Below, piece by piece: positions 44,030-54,740 of a stretch of DNA of 64,000 bases. The stretch lies in the NCBI RefSeq assembly GCF_963082655.1, contig NC_081556.1, forward strand, positions 69,859,227 through 69,923,226, read 5' to 3'. Source of the stretch: Stomoxys calcitrans. Taxonomy: Eukaryota > Arthropoda > Insecta > Diptera > Muscidae. The position numbers and the translations under genes were made by a program. Position 1 is the stretch's first letter; the number at the start of each line of letters is the position of its first letter. The notes beneath the pieces are model-generated. The model did no database searches. It worked only from the letters and a program-made list of their open reading frames with translations, and was not told the origin of the DNA.

Positions 44030-47000
44030 CTAGTTTCTTATGTCTTTTCCATGGTAGGTCCCAATTAGTTTACTATTCATATCTTCAAGTAAGTAATAGT
44101 GGTTGCCAAGCCTCTCTTTCACCCTTGCTTTTAAGAAAACTGGGGATAATTTAGCGCTAAAAGATTTCTCAGCACTACTCTGGGCAAAATTACGGTAGAA
44201 GACAATTTGGCCCACATTGTAGGTCTGAACCCTGGTTCTAAGGTCGTAGTTATGTTGGTTCCTTTCATAAGCCTGTCTTATGTGTTTCCTTAAATCCATC
44301 CTGATCACCTGCAAAGCATCGTCTCTGGCCAGTTTAGCCGTGGGCTCTTCCAAGAGATCCAAACTCCTCAGGAGTTGGTACGTCGAACCGTGAGTCACCA
44401 TGTCAAAGCCATACAAAGCACGGTATGGTGAACAATGTATACTCTGGTGATAGGCATTGCGTAGGGCACAGCTGATGGAAGATAGATTCTGATCCCACTG
44501 TCTGTGGTCACTTCTTAAATAGGCCCTTATTCCTGCCAACAACGACCGGTTGACCCTCTCGGATGCGTTGGCTTGGGGGCTATATAACGCTGTATAGACG
44601 TGTCTTACACCGAATTCTGTCAGAAAAGCGTTCAGCTCATTTGACTTAAATTGACTCCCGTTATCACTGACGATTGTCTCGGGCACCCCATATGCGTGAA
44701 AAATCTGTTTCTCAAGGAAATCCTTTATATGGGTGGCCGTAAACTTCCTTAGAGGACAAAGCCAGTGATATTTGGAAAGGTGGTCGAGAACAATCAGGAG
44801 ACCGATATGTCCCCTCTTGCTTCTTGGGTAGGGTCCAAGAATATCAACGTAGAGACGCTGAAAGGGACGGACGGATTCCACGAGGTTACCCATTGGTGGT
44901 TTAAGAACTATATTCGGAGCTTTTGTGGTTTTGCAAACCTCACAATTCCGTATGTAATCGCGGACGTCCTTTACCATTCCTGGCCAGAAAAAAGTTCGCC
45001 TTATCAACTCTAAAGTTTTGGCCATGCCCCCATGGGCTGCAAGGGGATTATCGTGAGCTCTGGAAATGGTATCAGTACGAAGTCTATCTGGAATCCAAAG
45101 CTTCCAACAAAACTCGTCCCTAGACTCATCCCCTGAGCAGTGCTCAGTGCGATAATACACATATCTATCCCCTATTTTGATATCAGGGTATCTGTTAGGA
45201 TCTTTTATAACCCGTTCCTTCAAAAGTCGATAGTCCTCGTCATCAAAAAATGGTGAATCCAAGTCAACACCTGGCTCTGAAACTTCCAGAGCTGAAATAT
45301 CGTCCGTCGGTATCCTGGAAAGGGCGTCGGGAACGATGTGGTCTTTGCCTTTCCTGTGGCTTATCGTAAAACGGTATGGCTGCAACTTGAGGACCCATCG
45401 AGCAAGTCTTCCGCTCAAGTCTGGCTGTCGCATGAGCCATAATAGACTGGAGTGGTCCGTCACGACTTCAAAATCTTGGAGTTCCAAGTAGCACCTGAAT
45501 TTCCTTATAGCCTCCAGAGCAGCTAAACACTCACGCTCTGTAACACTATAGTTACGTTGCGCGGTGTTTAGTTTTCTGCTCATGAAGGCTATAGGTTTCT
45601 CATTCCCCTCATCATCGAGTTGTATCAGCACAGCCCCAATGCCGTAGTCGCTGGCATCGCAGTGCAAATAAAATTTCTTAGAGAAATCAGGGTTATTTAG
45701 CACTGGAGCCGAAGTAAGGAGCGACTTGACACGTTCAAAGGCCTGCTGTGCTTCGCCCGTCCATTTGAACTTGCGTTTGGTGGATACAACTTCGGTGATG
45801 GGGAATGTTTCAGTGGAAAAATTCTGAATAAAACGACGGTACCACCCACAAAGTCCAAGAAAGCCACGAACCTGTTTAAGATTCCGGGGCACTGGCCAGT
45901 TGGTGATCGCCGATATCTTCTCGGGGTCGGTAGTAATGCCCCCATTGCCGATTATATATCCAAGGTAGTTTGTCCTGGTGACACAAAACTTGCTTTTGGA
46001 TATATTGAGGGTCAGGTTCGACCTCCTAAACTCAGTGGCAATTCTCATCAGGATCTGGATATGGGTATCAAAATTCTCCGAGACAATTACCATATCATCC
46101 AAGTAGCCAAAAACCGAATGGCGTAGGTCTGGAGGTATGAGCACATCCATCAGCCGACACATCGTCTGTGGGGCATTACACAGCCCGAACGGCATAACCA
46201 CAAACTGGTAGAGCGGCCTACCAGGGACTGTGAACGCCGTCAGCTGTTTGGATGGCTCGTCCAGACCTATTTGCCAGAAGGCATCTTTGAGATCCAGCTT
46301 TGAAATGATGTTGGCTCTTGGTAGTCTCGAGAAAATCCCCTCTATGTTTGGAAGCGGATATGCGTCCTTCTTTGTTACAGAATTCAGCTTTCTCGCATCC
46401 AAACATAGCCTCACCTTGCCAGGCTTCACGACGAGCCTCATCGGAGAACTCCACGGTGAATTAGAGGGTTCGATCACCCCTAACTCTAGCATCCGATCAA
46501 CCTCGGCAAACATGAGTTTTTCAACAGCTGGAGAAACAGGGTAAAAACGTTGTTTTATAGGTCTGGCATCGCCGACATCAATCGAATGTTGGATCAATGC
46601 GGTTCTGCCTAACCCCTGTTTCTCGAAGCTGGGAAAAAGTGCAATAACAGCTTCCAGCTGTTTCATCTCACCCTGAGCCAATCTCACATGAAAGTCATCG
46701 TCACGTCCCCCGCTATGGATTTCAAGTGCCGACACGACAGATGGGAAAATACTGTCATTGTGACAGACCAAAATATCAGAACTCGATAAAAGATTATTCA
46801 AAAGATTGAAAATATTCCAAAAATCGATCCCAAGAATCAATCGTTGGGAAATAGACGGAATAATGAATAATCGAATGTCCTTTGTCATGTCCTTGAAAGT
46901 AATAGAAACGTCTATCCACCCTAAGATGTTCTGGACTTTACCATCTGCTGTCTTGGCAAAAGACTTGCATGGAGTAAAGTTGGGAAACTTAGAAAAGTCA

Positions 47001-47524
47001 TACTGGGCCAGTTCACCACCGATACAGCTTATATTAGCCCCAGTGTCCAACAGGCCGAATTCATGAAAGTCCAAAAATGACACTTTGGCATAATAGCGTC
47101 TATCATGCGGGTTCGACATAATCGTAGAAATCTGAATCTTACCACAGACCTTCCTGATGCGAAAATATCTCCTTAGACGAAGTGTGGACCGTTTAGGTGA
47201 TTTTGCTTTAGAAATACTAGACACGTTAAAAATTTCATTTCGCCTTTGAACATATATTTCCCATCGCTTATGATAGGGCAACCTGGGGTATATCAATCGA
47301 GAAACATCCTCATGTACATCAGAAGTGCTGGGCCTTTTCAAAATGGTAATCCTATCAGGGTCTAATTTGGACAGGTCAGGTTCAATAGAGGGTAAGTCAG
47401 GATCTGAAATTGTAAGTCCGGGAATTGGGGATGGGCCGACATCTAGACTTGGTTCTTCGTTGGCCCCGTCTGTCTGTAGTTTTTTGAAGAAGAAGACTGA
47501 ACACGAGATAAACATCTGGCACAC
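44030..47524 (-). CDS. pol: Ty3/gypsy Pol: protease, RT, RNase H, integrase
   Basis: An unbroken frame of 1,164 residues in the -1 frame relative to gag. Its first ~15 residues overlap gag and are probably not translated; synthesis likely enters by frameshift at 47479-47485. Protease: LLDTGANISC (DTG at 160-162) and LILGIDFW. RT: D411 in KLDLKDAFWQI and YLDD at 474-477. RNase H: D623 (HCDASDYGIGAVL), E665, D690 (VVTDHSSL). Integrase: zinc site H824, H831, C861, C864; catalytic D894 (YVDILGPYP), D954 (IVSDNGSQF), E989 (PQANASERVN), with 34 residues between the last two by my count. C-terminal block KLSPVFLKARVKERLGNHYY at 1125-1144 resembles the GPY/F module of mdg1-like elements. All catalytic residues appear present. 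Confidence 0.95.
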   Translation of the reverse strand: MCQMFISCSVFFFKKLQTDGANEEPSLDVGPSPIPGLTISDPDLPSIEPDLSKLDPDRITILKRPSTSDVHEDVSRLIYPRLPYHKRWEIYVQRRNEIFNVSSISKAKSPKRSTLRLRRYFRIRKVCGKIQISTIMSNPHDRRYYAKVSFLDFHEFGLLDTGANISCIGGELAQYDFSKFPNFTPCKSFAKTADGKVQNILGWIDVSITFKDMTKDIRLFIIPSISQRLILGIDFWNIFNLLNNLLSSSDILVCHNDSIFPSVVSALEIHSGGRDDDFHVRLAQGEMKQLEAVIALFPSFEKQGLGRTALIQHSIDVGDARPIKQRFYPVSPAVEKLMFAEVDRMLELGVIEPSNSPWSSPMRLVVKPGKVRLCLDARKLNSVTKKDAYPLPNIEGIFSRLPRANIISKLDLKDAFWQIGLDEPSKQLTAFTVPGRPLYQFVVMPFGLCNAPQTMCRLMDVLIPPDLRHSVFGYLDDMVIVSENFDTHIQILMRIATEFRRSNLTLNISKSKFCVTRTNYLGYIIGNGGITTDPEKISAITNWPVPRNLKQVRGFLGLCGWYRRFIQNFSTETFPITEVVSTKRKFKWTGEAQQAFERVKSLLTSAPVLNNPDFSKKFYLHCDASDYGIGAVLIQLDDEGNEKPIAFMSRKLNTAQRNYSVTERECLAALEAIRKFRCYLELQDFEVVTDHSSLLWLMRQPDLSGRLARWVLKLQPYRFTISHRKGKDHIVPDALSRIPTDDISALEVSEPGVDLDSPFFDDEDYRLLKERVIKDPNRYPDIKIGDRYVYYRTEHCSGDESRDEFCWKLWIPDRLRTDTISRAHDNPLAAHGGMAKTLELIRRTFFWPGMVKDVRDYIRNCEVCKTTKAPNIVLKPPMGNLVESVRPFQRLYVDILGPYPRSKRGHIGLLIVLDHLSKYHWLCPLRKFTATHIKDFLEKQIFHAYGVPETIVSDNGSQFKSNELNAFLTEFGVRHVYTALYSPQANASERVNRSLLAGIRAYLRSDHRQWDQNLSSISCALRNAYHQSIHCSPYRALYGFDMVTHGSTYQLLRSLDLLEEPTAKLARDDALQVIRMDLRKHIRQAYERNQHNYDLRTRVQTYNVGQIVFYRNFAQSSAEKSFSAKLSPVFLKARVKERLGNHYYLLEDMNSKLIGTYHGKDIRN
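47479..47485 (-). promoter_or_regulatory. -1 ribosomal frameshift heptamer A AAA AAC
   Basis: On the element strand the gag frame reads TCA AAA AAC TAC, a textbook X XXY YYZ slippery site, 36 bases before the gag stop codon (47443-47445 side) and inside the gag-pol overlap. Pol lies in the -1 frame, as required. GC-rich sequence (ACAGACAGACGGGGCC) follows and could form the stimulatory structure; I did not fold it. Confidence 0.85.
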
Positions 47525-47964
47525 TGTGGTTTATAAACATTTTTCGCGCCACACCCGTAACAGAAAATAGTCCTGTCCTCAAGACAATCCTGCCAAGTGT
47601 GTCCTATGTTATCACAGTTCCAGCATCTAATCGACTCAGATCTCTGGACAGCATCGATCGTGTAGTCCGACTCAGTGTCATTCGAAACACCCTGATCTAA
47701 TTCTGCCAGTTGCCTGCGTGGTGGAAAATTCAGGTTTTGAGATCGTTGGGAAAGTGTTCTGCGCACATACTCGTCGCTCAGAAAGTTCTCTCGCATTTGC
47801 ACGAGTTTGCGTAGATGGGACAGAGACCTAATTGGGACATAAAGTAAATCCTGACGAATGTCAGGCCGTAAATTCCTGGCAATGATCTCTATGAATTCGT
47901 CCTCACTCATCGGATTGGACAGTTTATCAGCAATGATAGAGAGGGCATCGAAGAAAGCATCATA

Positions 47965-48196
47965 CAGGGTGGCTGATGAATATTGCTACAATGATGAATA
48001 TTGCTACATTTTTTTTTCGGTGTATGGAATACATTTTTCTTTTATTCATGTTAAATTAAATTATTAAATTAATTATTAAATTATTATTAATTAAATTAAT
48101 TAATTAATTAATTAAATTAATTATTAAATTATTATTATTAAATAGAAAAAAAGTTATTACATTTTTTTTTGGTAGCGGCTTTCATCAGCCACCCTG
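47965..48196. mobile_element. 232-bp MITE inside gag (TA target)
   Basis: Ends are CAGGGTGGCTGATGAA on the left and its exact inverse on the right (48181-48196); GCTAC is also conserved 4 bp further in on both sides. TA flanks each end (47963-47964, 48197-48198), as for Tc1/mariner-type transposons. The interior is a T-run, a TTAATTAATTAA-rich microsatellite (48055-48140) and a duplicated GATGAATATTGCTACA. No coding capacity. No other copy is in the window. Confidence 0.92.
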
Positions 48197-49122
48197 TAGG
48201 ATTCACCCGGTTTCTGCTTTCTGATTCGCATCTCCTCTCTAAGGTCGAATGAGGACTTCATGTCCTTATATTGGCTACGGATCGCCTGGCAGAAACCCTC
48301 CCACGAAATGGCTGGCACTTGCTTGTGGTATCGCCAATACCATTCACGAGCTTTTCCAGTCAGGAGTGTATTAAGGTTCCTACAGATAACACTAAAATCA
48401 TCATTAAAGGTTTCCCTCGTCAGAGTCCTAATGCGATATAGAAACTCATCAATACTGAGACCCGTTGACGAGCCGTCAAATTTCAAATTCCAATTATTCA
48501 CAATAGAAGTTATCTTGTCTGCGTCCCTATTCATCGAACTAAAACTTCCCGAAGCATTCGGACTCGAAAATTGCGCAGCACGAGGGAACTGAAAATCACG
48601 GGGATCACGAGGATAATCACTGCCACCCATATTCGGAGGATTTGGTGGCCGGTGGTTGGGAAAATTACTCGGCATATTGACACAGTTACCTGAAGGATAA
48701 TACGCATTAGTATTGGGCACGTTCCGGGGATCCCGGTTTAAATTGGGAATATTATTGGAAGTCGCAGTGTGTGGCAGATTCATGTTATGAAAAAACTTCC
48801 TCAACTGATCTTCTATCATGCGACCTATCTCGCGGTAATCTACACTCGAGTTCAATGCCTGAGGATCGGCAATGTTTTGTTGTGGAGGTGTCGTAAAGTC
48901 AAAAGAAGTATTATTGCATTGCTGAGGAGTCTGCCGGGTAGCAGGCTGTGTATTAGTAGGATTCTGTGCATCCTGAAATAGATTCTTAGTCACACTACGA
49001 GTTTCATAAGTCTTGTTCAAGGCACCTCTACCCTTGCCTCTATTATTAGGAGCCTTTCGAGCTGGGGGTGGTTTCGAAGCCATACTATATGTTCTTAACT
49101 CGCCTAGGTCACATACTCTCTT

Positions 49123-49248
49123 ACAGACAGGACATTCTGCGGACGAAGAAAGATATGTCTCTATGCAGTTCCTGTGAAAAGGATGCGCACATGCGCTTAT
49201 AATTAAACAATCTTGGCCTTCAACCAAAAGTTGCTTACAAACCTCACA
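49123..49248 (-). other. RING-H2 finger coding segment of gag
   Basis: Residues C27, C30, C46, H48, H51, C54, C65 and C68 give C-x2-C-x15-C-x-H-x2-H-x2-C-x10-C-x2-C, a full RING-H2 consensus (SACAHPFHRNC and ECPVCKR). Such domains usually act as E3 ubiquitin ligases by binding an E2 enzyme. The start codon at 49326 places it at the very N-terminus, before the capsid-like region. Ligase activity is an inference. Confidence 0.9.
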
Positions 49249-49326
49249 TACTACCGAAGTATTGTCCGTAGAGGTTGTCTCTGATTGCGGAGGCAATTCT
49301 GGAGGTATCGGTTCCTCTGAAGCCAT

Positions 49327-49868
49327 AATGACAAATTCGATTCAAATAGAAAAAATTTCACTCTAAAAACCGTAAAATGAAATTATAGAAAAAAATCTAT
49401 TTTCCTTCAAAAAAGTACTGTCTAAAGAACAAATAGGCATAATAGTTTGACGTTTCTTGCTAGAATATGAAAATAGAATATGGTGTGATAAAACTCATTT
49501 CGAAAAACGGTGGATACAAAAACTGGTCTATGGCATATGTATATATTCATAGAATTAATTTATCTTGAGACACACCAGCTAAAGGGGAAAATTCTACCTT
49601 CTGTTATCAAAACGGTCGCTAATATGCTTACGCAAAATTAATCGAATTCCTATTTTGGAACAGGGCTGATAACTAAGTCTAAAAGAAAATTTAGTTCGCC
49701 GACATATAAACATTGTTTGGGAAAATTTAAATATATCTTTTCCTAAAGGAAATCTCAAGAGACAAAACAGATGTGGCTGATCAGCGGGCAGCTTTTCGGG
49801 TTAAACCCCAAAAAAACTGAAAATCCAGCAGACAACTAACAAAAGATTGTCTGGTGTGAAGTCCTGAC

Positions 49869-49900
<32 letters not shown>

Positions 49901-49979
49901 AAAACTTTCCATCTAAATGAAATCTACTCAAATAAAAAAAGCTTGAATGAGCCTGAAAGGACAAGGTCGTTATCCTTCG
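49327..49979 (-). other. 5' leader of the retrotransposon
   Basis: Non-coding interval between primer site and gag start, about 650 bp, with a 28-base A-run on the + strand (49869-49896; U-run in the element RNA). No upstream open frame of note. Confidence 0.7.
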
Positions 49980-49997
49980 GCCCCACGTTGGGCGCCA
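49980..49997 (-). other. primer-binding site, tRNA-Lys type
   Basis: On the element strand TGGCGCCCAACGTGGGGC, 18 bases matching the complement of the 3' end (including CCA) of the insect tRNA-Lys(CUU) as I remember it. It starts 5 bp after the 5' LTR. Gypsy of Drosophila uses the same primer class. Confidence 0.88.
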
Positions 49998-50002
49998 AAT
50001 TA

Positions 50003-52969
50003 TGTAATGTACACAACCAAATATGTGCAAGCTGCAGTCGGGAGGGGGGTTCGCGTCCTTCTCTAATCAAGCCTTGTTCACAATACAATAATTATTTTAG
50101 ACTCCCTTTTTATTTCAACTACTAGGATAACAAGAAAAAAAATGTGTGGTGCTAATGTGATACCCCTTTTTTAATATGAATTTAATTTACTAGAACGGCA
50201 GTTATTCGAAATGGTCAAAAAAAAAAAAAAAAAAAGATATCAAGTGGACTCTATGGTGGTAAAAAAAAGTCTCAGCCTCCATGCCCGCGCCATCCTATGT
50301 CCTGCTGGCTATGATATTTCAGGACCCCTAAACTACGATCACACCAAATTTATCCTACATACCTTTGCAAGAAACGTCTACAAGATAGTCCTTACAGATT
50401 CATTTTAAAAAAATTCAGTTTTATTCCAAAACATTTTAATTCTCTTAACATTTTTCGTTCTATAATCAATAAACTATACTTTAAAAAAAAAAAAATTAAG
50501 TATTTTGCATAATTTTCATGGCCCTTAAGGGGTTAAATTCAAAAAAAGTAGAAGTATCTTACTACGCAAATAAGCAGATGCAAATACAATATAATTTCTT
50601 TTTACAAATAATCCAAGAAAGAGCAACTCATTCATAACAAAATGCGTGTAAAACGTATTTAGGAAAAAAAAAAAACAAAATGTGTGGGAGTCATACTCCA
50701 CAATAGAGACAGAAATCGAAACAATAACAATGCACTTGTGGTTACAAACCAGTTGGGCTGTATAACACCTTAAAACATTCGTTGCTCTTTCTCAATTATA
50801 ACAGATCAATGCAAGAAACTTTATCAATAAATTAACATAGCAATGATGACTTACCACCTTACTCCACTCTCTCGATGAAGGCCTCCACTCGATCGTTGGT
50901 TGATGGGTGATATTTTGGTGAATGGCTGTGATTTATGAATGAAATTAAATTTCTTGCAAAGAACATACAGACAGTGACTAAAATAGGTACTTAACAAAGC
51001 TAGTGGAGTTCATAACACATACATTTTTTTTGAAGTTTTTAAACGTAAAAATGATTTATGTCATTTTGTAAGGAAAAATCATTAAAAACAAATTAAATAA
51101 AAAAAAAAATTAATTTAAATTAAATTAAATGGGAAAAAATGTGTATGTGAAATGACCCAAACTTGCTTTGTTACGATTCATTTTTTTTTTATATAATAAT
51201 TATACTTATGCTTATATATTTTTTTGTGGAATTTAATTCCTTTAATTAAAAAATCTACACAGTTGGTTGACACATTATGGTTGGACCGGCTAGTCTTTGT
51301 AAGAAAAAAAGTTGAGGTGCTGTTTAGGTTATGGTCATGGATGGTTATGGTAGCTTCTCGAGTTTTATATGGCCATTAAAACTGGTTGGAAATTGGACTT
51401 TAGTCTTCCTGGGTAATTCGGTGTTTGTTTACTTCACGCTTTTATAAAAAAAAAGGCGTCTGGTTGGAATTTGACGGTAGGCAAAATTAAGCGGTGTTCA
51501 TGTTCAAAAAGTGCCTTACATGTGGCAAATTCAATGTAATAAGTGTTTCGATGCTGTACAAATGAACGTTTTGTCACAGATACCGACAGTCAGATTTCAG
51601 CAAAATTGTAGGCTTATATCATTGGTTGGCTGCTTGCCGATTTATAACGTTGGATTTAAACAGAAGATTGGTGTTCTAGGCTCTTAGGTGATACCTGGCG
51701 TGGTTTGCGATCGGAGATGGATTGATGCTACTTATGCATGCCACATGAGCTTTGACAATCTAGCTTCCAAAACTTTGATGAAAGAGAATGGGCTCTGGAT
51801 AAAAATCAGTGTCGTGTCTACCCTGTGGGTAGACTACGACAAAAAGGTACCAACTTCTGCGTCTGTCCAAATTGGAAATTTACAGATTTCCAAGATATTG
51901 AGAATAAAGTTGAGAAGTACACGTGTAGGTATCCTTCTGTCTTCCAAAAAAAAAAAACTTATTTTGCACTTTCCTTAAAATTCTGAACAACTTTAAATTA
52001 CTTTTCGATATTCACTATAAATTAGTATGAACTTGGTCCTTAAGATTTTTTTTCAAGTATTATTTCTTTAAATTTTCAATTTTTGATTGGTCTTTTCTCT
52101 TCGAAGTCAGATCACAGAAGCCCTTTTATTAAATTTGGGGCAACGAATCAGACCTTTGGTTTTGCAATAAGGAGGTAAAATATAGACTATCAAATGCCAT
52201 AAGTAACTGTCTTTTCCATTCCTATAATGAAATTAATCGATGATATCGGCCCAGATATCGATAAAAAGTTTCACTTTTTAAAAGGATTTTTCTTCAAAAG
52301 TTTTATTCAAAATGGAAAATAAAAGTTCAAACTAGTTTCTAGAGTCGATGGACTTTTTAATTAAGACCAAAAAATCCAAGTCTGATCAAATTTGGGAATA
52401 TTTCTATATACTTCGATTATATACCTTCTCTATACATGTGTGTCTGGGTGTCTCTTGTATATAAGGAGTTTGAGCAGTACTTCTATGTTGTCATGTGAGA
52501 TGACAACCCAAAAGGAAGATTGAATCAAAACACAAAATAACCAAAATTGTCCAACTGTGCGAGATGGTAAAAAAGACATATCAAAAATCATTTCTTGCGT
52601 TTTATGTAAAAAGAGGAAGACAAAAAAAAAAAAAAAAAATAATTCAGAAAAGAGGTCAGATATTGACAAAATACTCCGCCGATATCAGACTTTAAAAATG
52701 TATCTCTTTTCAGAGGCAACAAAATTGGGTGGCAAGTATTGAAGATAAAAAAGAAGGAAAACCAGGCGTAATGGTGACGATGGGAAAATAAATGGAATTA
52801 GCCCATCAATTTAGCCATAGAATTTAAAGAAGTGGATGGAAATGGTGTAGCCACAATAAGTGAAAACAATGCCAATAAAAATTTACAAAAAATATGACCA
52901 AGCATATCATTGTCGTTGGTGAAAAAAAAAGAAAAAAATAAAAATTGATGACTGAAAGTGGCCACTACA
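50003..52969 (-). repeat. 5' LTR (2,967 bp)
   Basis: Direct repeat of 40936-43977, lacking the 75-bp segment near its left (U5-side) edge. The U3 promoter should lie toward 52969; I cannot place the TATA or initiator with confidence because the region is generally AT-rich. Confidence 0.92.
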
Positions 52970-53813
52970 GGATGGGGTATATTCATTTTGTCATTCCGTT
53001 TGCAACACATCGAAATATCCATTTCCGACCCTATAAAGTATATATATTCTTGATCTGTTTGTTAAAATCACGCTATAGTCTTTAAAAATAGAGATTTTGA
53101 GTTGAAACTTTGCTCAGATTCTTCCAGATATCGGACTATCTTGATATAGCCCCCATATAGACCGATCCGCCCATTTAAGGTCTTAGGCCCATAAAAGCCA
53201 CATTTATTATCTGATTTGGCTGATATTTGGAACAGTGATTTCTGTTAGCCTACTCGACATTCCACTTCAATTTGGCGCAGATCGGTCCAGACTTGGATAT
53301 AGCTGCCATATAGTCCAATCTCTCGATTTAAGGTTTTGGGCCCATAAAAGGCGAATTTATTGTCCGATGTCGCCAAAATTTGCGACACTGAGATGTGTTA
53401 GGCCTTCAATAATCTTCTTCAATTTGGCCCAGATCGGTCCAGATTTGGATATATCTGCCACATAGACCTATCACTCGATTAACCCAATAAAAGGCGCATT
53501 TATAATCCAATTTTGCTGAAATATGACACAGTGACTTATGTTAGGCTTTTCGATGTCCGTGTTGTATATGGTTTAGATCGCTCTATATGTGGATATAGCT
53601 ACCAAAAAGACCAATATTTTGGTCTACAAATTGAGCACTGACTTGTAGTTATAAGACCATTGTTCCAAATCGGACCATATTTCTATATAGCTGCTATAGG
53701 GGCACAAATTATTAATTTTCATCGGATTTTGGCGAAAGGTGGTTTACATATATACCCGAGGTGGTGGGTATCCAAAGTTCGGCCCTGCTGAACATAGCGC
53801 CTATTTATTTGTT
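52970..53813 (+). repeat. HINE-B remainder after the LTR element
   Basis: Continues GGATGGGGTATATTCATTTT, CCTATAAAGTATATATATTC, then units with GCCATATAGTCCAATC, and ends CCGAGGTGGTGGGTATCC, TTCGGCCCTGCTGAA and CGCCTATTTATTTGTTT. The TCCG core is deleted here (TGATCTGTTTGTTAAAATC). Confidence 0.85.
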
Positions 53814-54294
53814 TCTCTTATGCAATAACAAATTATGGAGCATTTTGCAATCATCCACCCCGCACAGACATTTGGAAATAAACTTCTTTATGTTGTGCTT
53901 TTAAAAGTATCTTTAACAGAGATTATTTTATCGAAGAAAATTCCACATATCGTTCATCGCCAGTGGGGTCAATTTTGGACACTCATATAAGAGTTGGCTC
54001 CTTTCACATTGTATTTACAATAAAAATGGAGTGATGTATTTGCTGCCCTCCGCTCTTTCTTTGAGCTCTTTGTTTCAGGCACGAATGACGTCACCTGCGA
54101 ATCACTCGATGCCTAGTTAAACAACCATTTGTCAATTGAGACTATATCTGCTTTTTGTTCCGTAATTCTGCATTTCCCTCAATTTTAAATCCGAAGGCAG
54201 TTTTTCAACCAATTCATAAAGCAGCATAGGGTCATAAACATTAATTAAAATATCAAGTTATTCCTTTCGCACTGACGGCTCATCCCAAAGAATT
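53814..54294. other. no gene seen
   Basis: AT-rich; nothing recognised on either strand. Confidence 0.4.
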
Positions 54295-54740
54295 CAGAAT
54301 CAGGTTATAGACCGTTTGGGACCGTACTCAGCACAGTTGTTGGAGGTGTTAATAGAATACTACATGCAAAATCGGAGAAAAATTGCGGCTTTCAGGGGCT
54401 CAAGAAGTCAAATCGGCAGACCAATTTCTAATGGTACTATATCAGGATCGGGAGATCGGTCTACATGGGAGCTACATCTAAATCTGAACCGATATAGCCC
54501 ATTTGCAATTCCCAATGACCTACATCAATACTAAGTATCAGTGCAACATTTTAAGCGACTAGCTTTACCCGTTCGACCGCTATCGTGATTTCAACAGACG
54601 GACAGACATGGCTAGATCGACTCAGAGCGTCCAGACGATCAAGAATATATATACTTTATGGAGTCTTAGACGAATATTTTGAGGTGTAACAAACGGAATG
54701 ACTAGATTAGTATACGCCCATCCTATTGTGGTGGGTATAA
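54295..54740 (-). repeat. HINE-A-like 5' part, reversed
   Basis: One or two units (AGATCGGTCTACATGGGAGC), reversed core CAGACGGACAGACATGGC, AAGAATATATATACTTTATG and the reversed start GCCCATCCTATTGTGGTGGG, TATAAAAA. The 3' end with palindrome is missing. The start has GTGGTGGG, between types A and B. Confidence 0.65.

Larger units (their letters stand above)
47443..49326 (-). pseudogene. gag: gag with N-terminal RING-H2 finger, cut by a MITE
   Basis: Two frame-compatible halves. The first (from the ATG at 49326 to 48199) has a RING-H2 finger at residues 27-68, a basic and Asn/Pro-rich linker, and a capsid-like region with WNLKFDGSSTGLSIDEFLYR and ARQ-type helices (LLTGKAREWYWRYH) of the retrotransposon Gag family. 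The second (about 47962-47443) continues the capsid, then has a zinc knuckle CWNCDNIGHTWQDC (C-x2-C-x4-H-x4-C) and a second knuckle-like CYGCGAKNVYKPQC. A 232-bp MITE plus its TA duplication (234 bp, a multiple of three) separates them and brings stop codons. Without the insert the frame would be continuous, about 549 residues. The insert truncates the protein within the capsid at about residue 376, followed by 13 foreign residues. Confidence 0.9.
40936..52969 (-). mobile_element. Ty3/gypsy-type LTR retrotransposon, 12 kb, RING-Gag
   Basis: Transcribed leftward. Two direct repeats (40936-43977 and 50003-52969) beginning TGTAATGTAC and ending GGCCACTACA flank a 6-kb interior with primer site, gag, pol and no env. 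The 4-bp duplication GGAT borders it. Domain order PR-RT-RNaseH-IN marks Ty3/gypsy. The IN C-terminus ends in a GPY/F-like block, and only 52 bp separate the pol stop from the 3' LTR, so there is no room for an envelope gene. The LTRs look almost identical apart from a 75-bp indel near the left edge and A-run lengths, so insertion is recent. The polypurine tract expected next to the 3' LTR is not evident. gag is interrupted by a MITE, so this copy needs help in trans. Confidence 0.92.

Noticed and set aside
43978..44160. Envelope gene of an errantivirus
   Set aside because: Only 52 bp separate the pol stop from the 3' LTR, so no env exists in this element.
44765..45123. Plus-strand open frames over the retrotransposon pol region
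   Set aside because: Shadows of the 1,164-residue Pol frame on the other strand.
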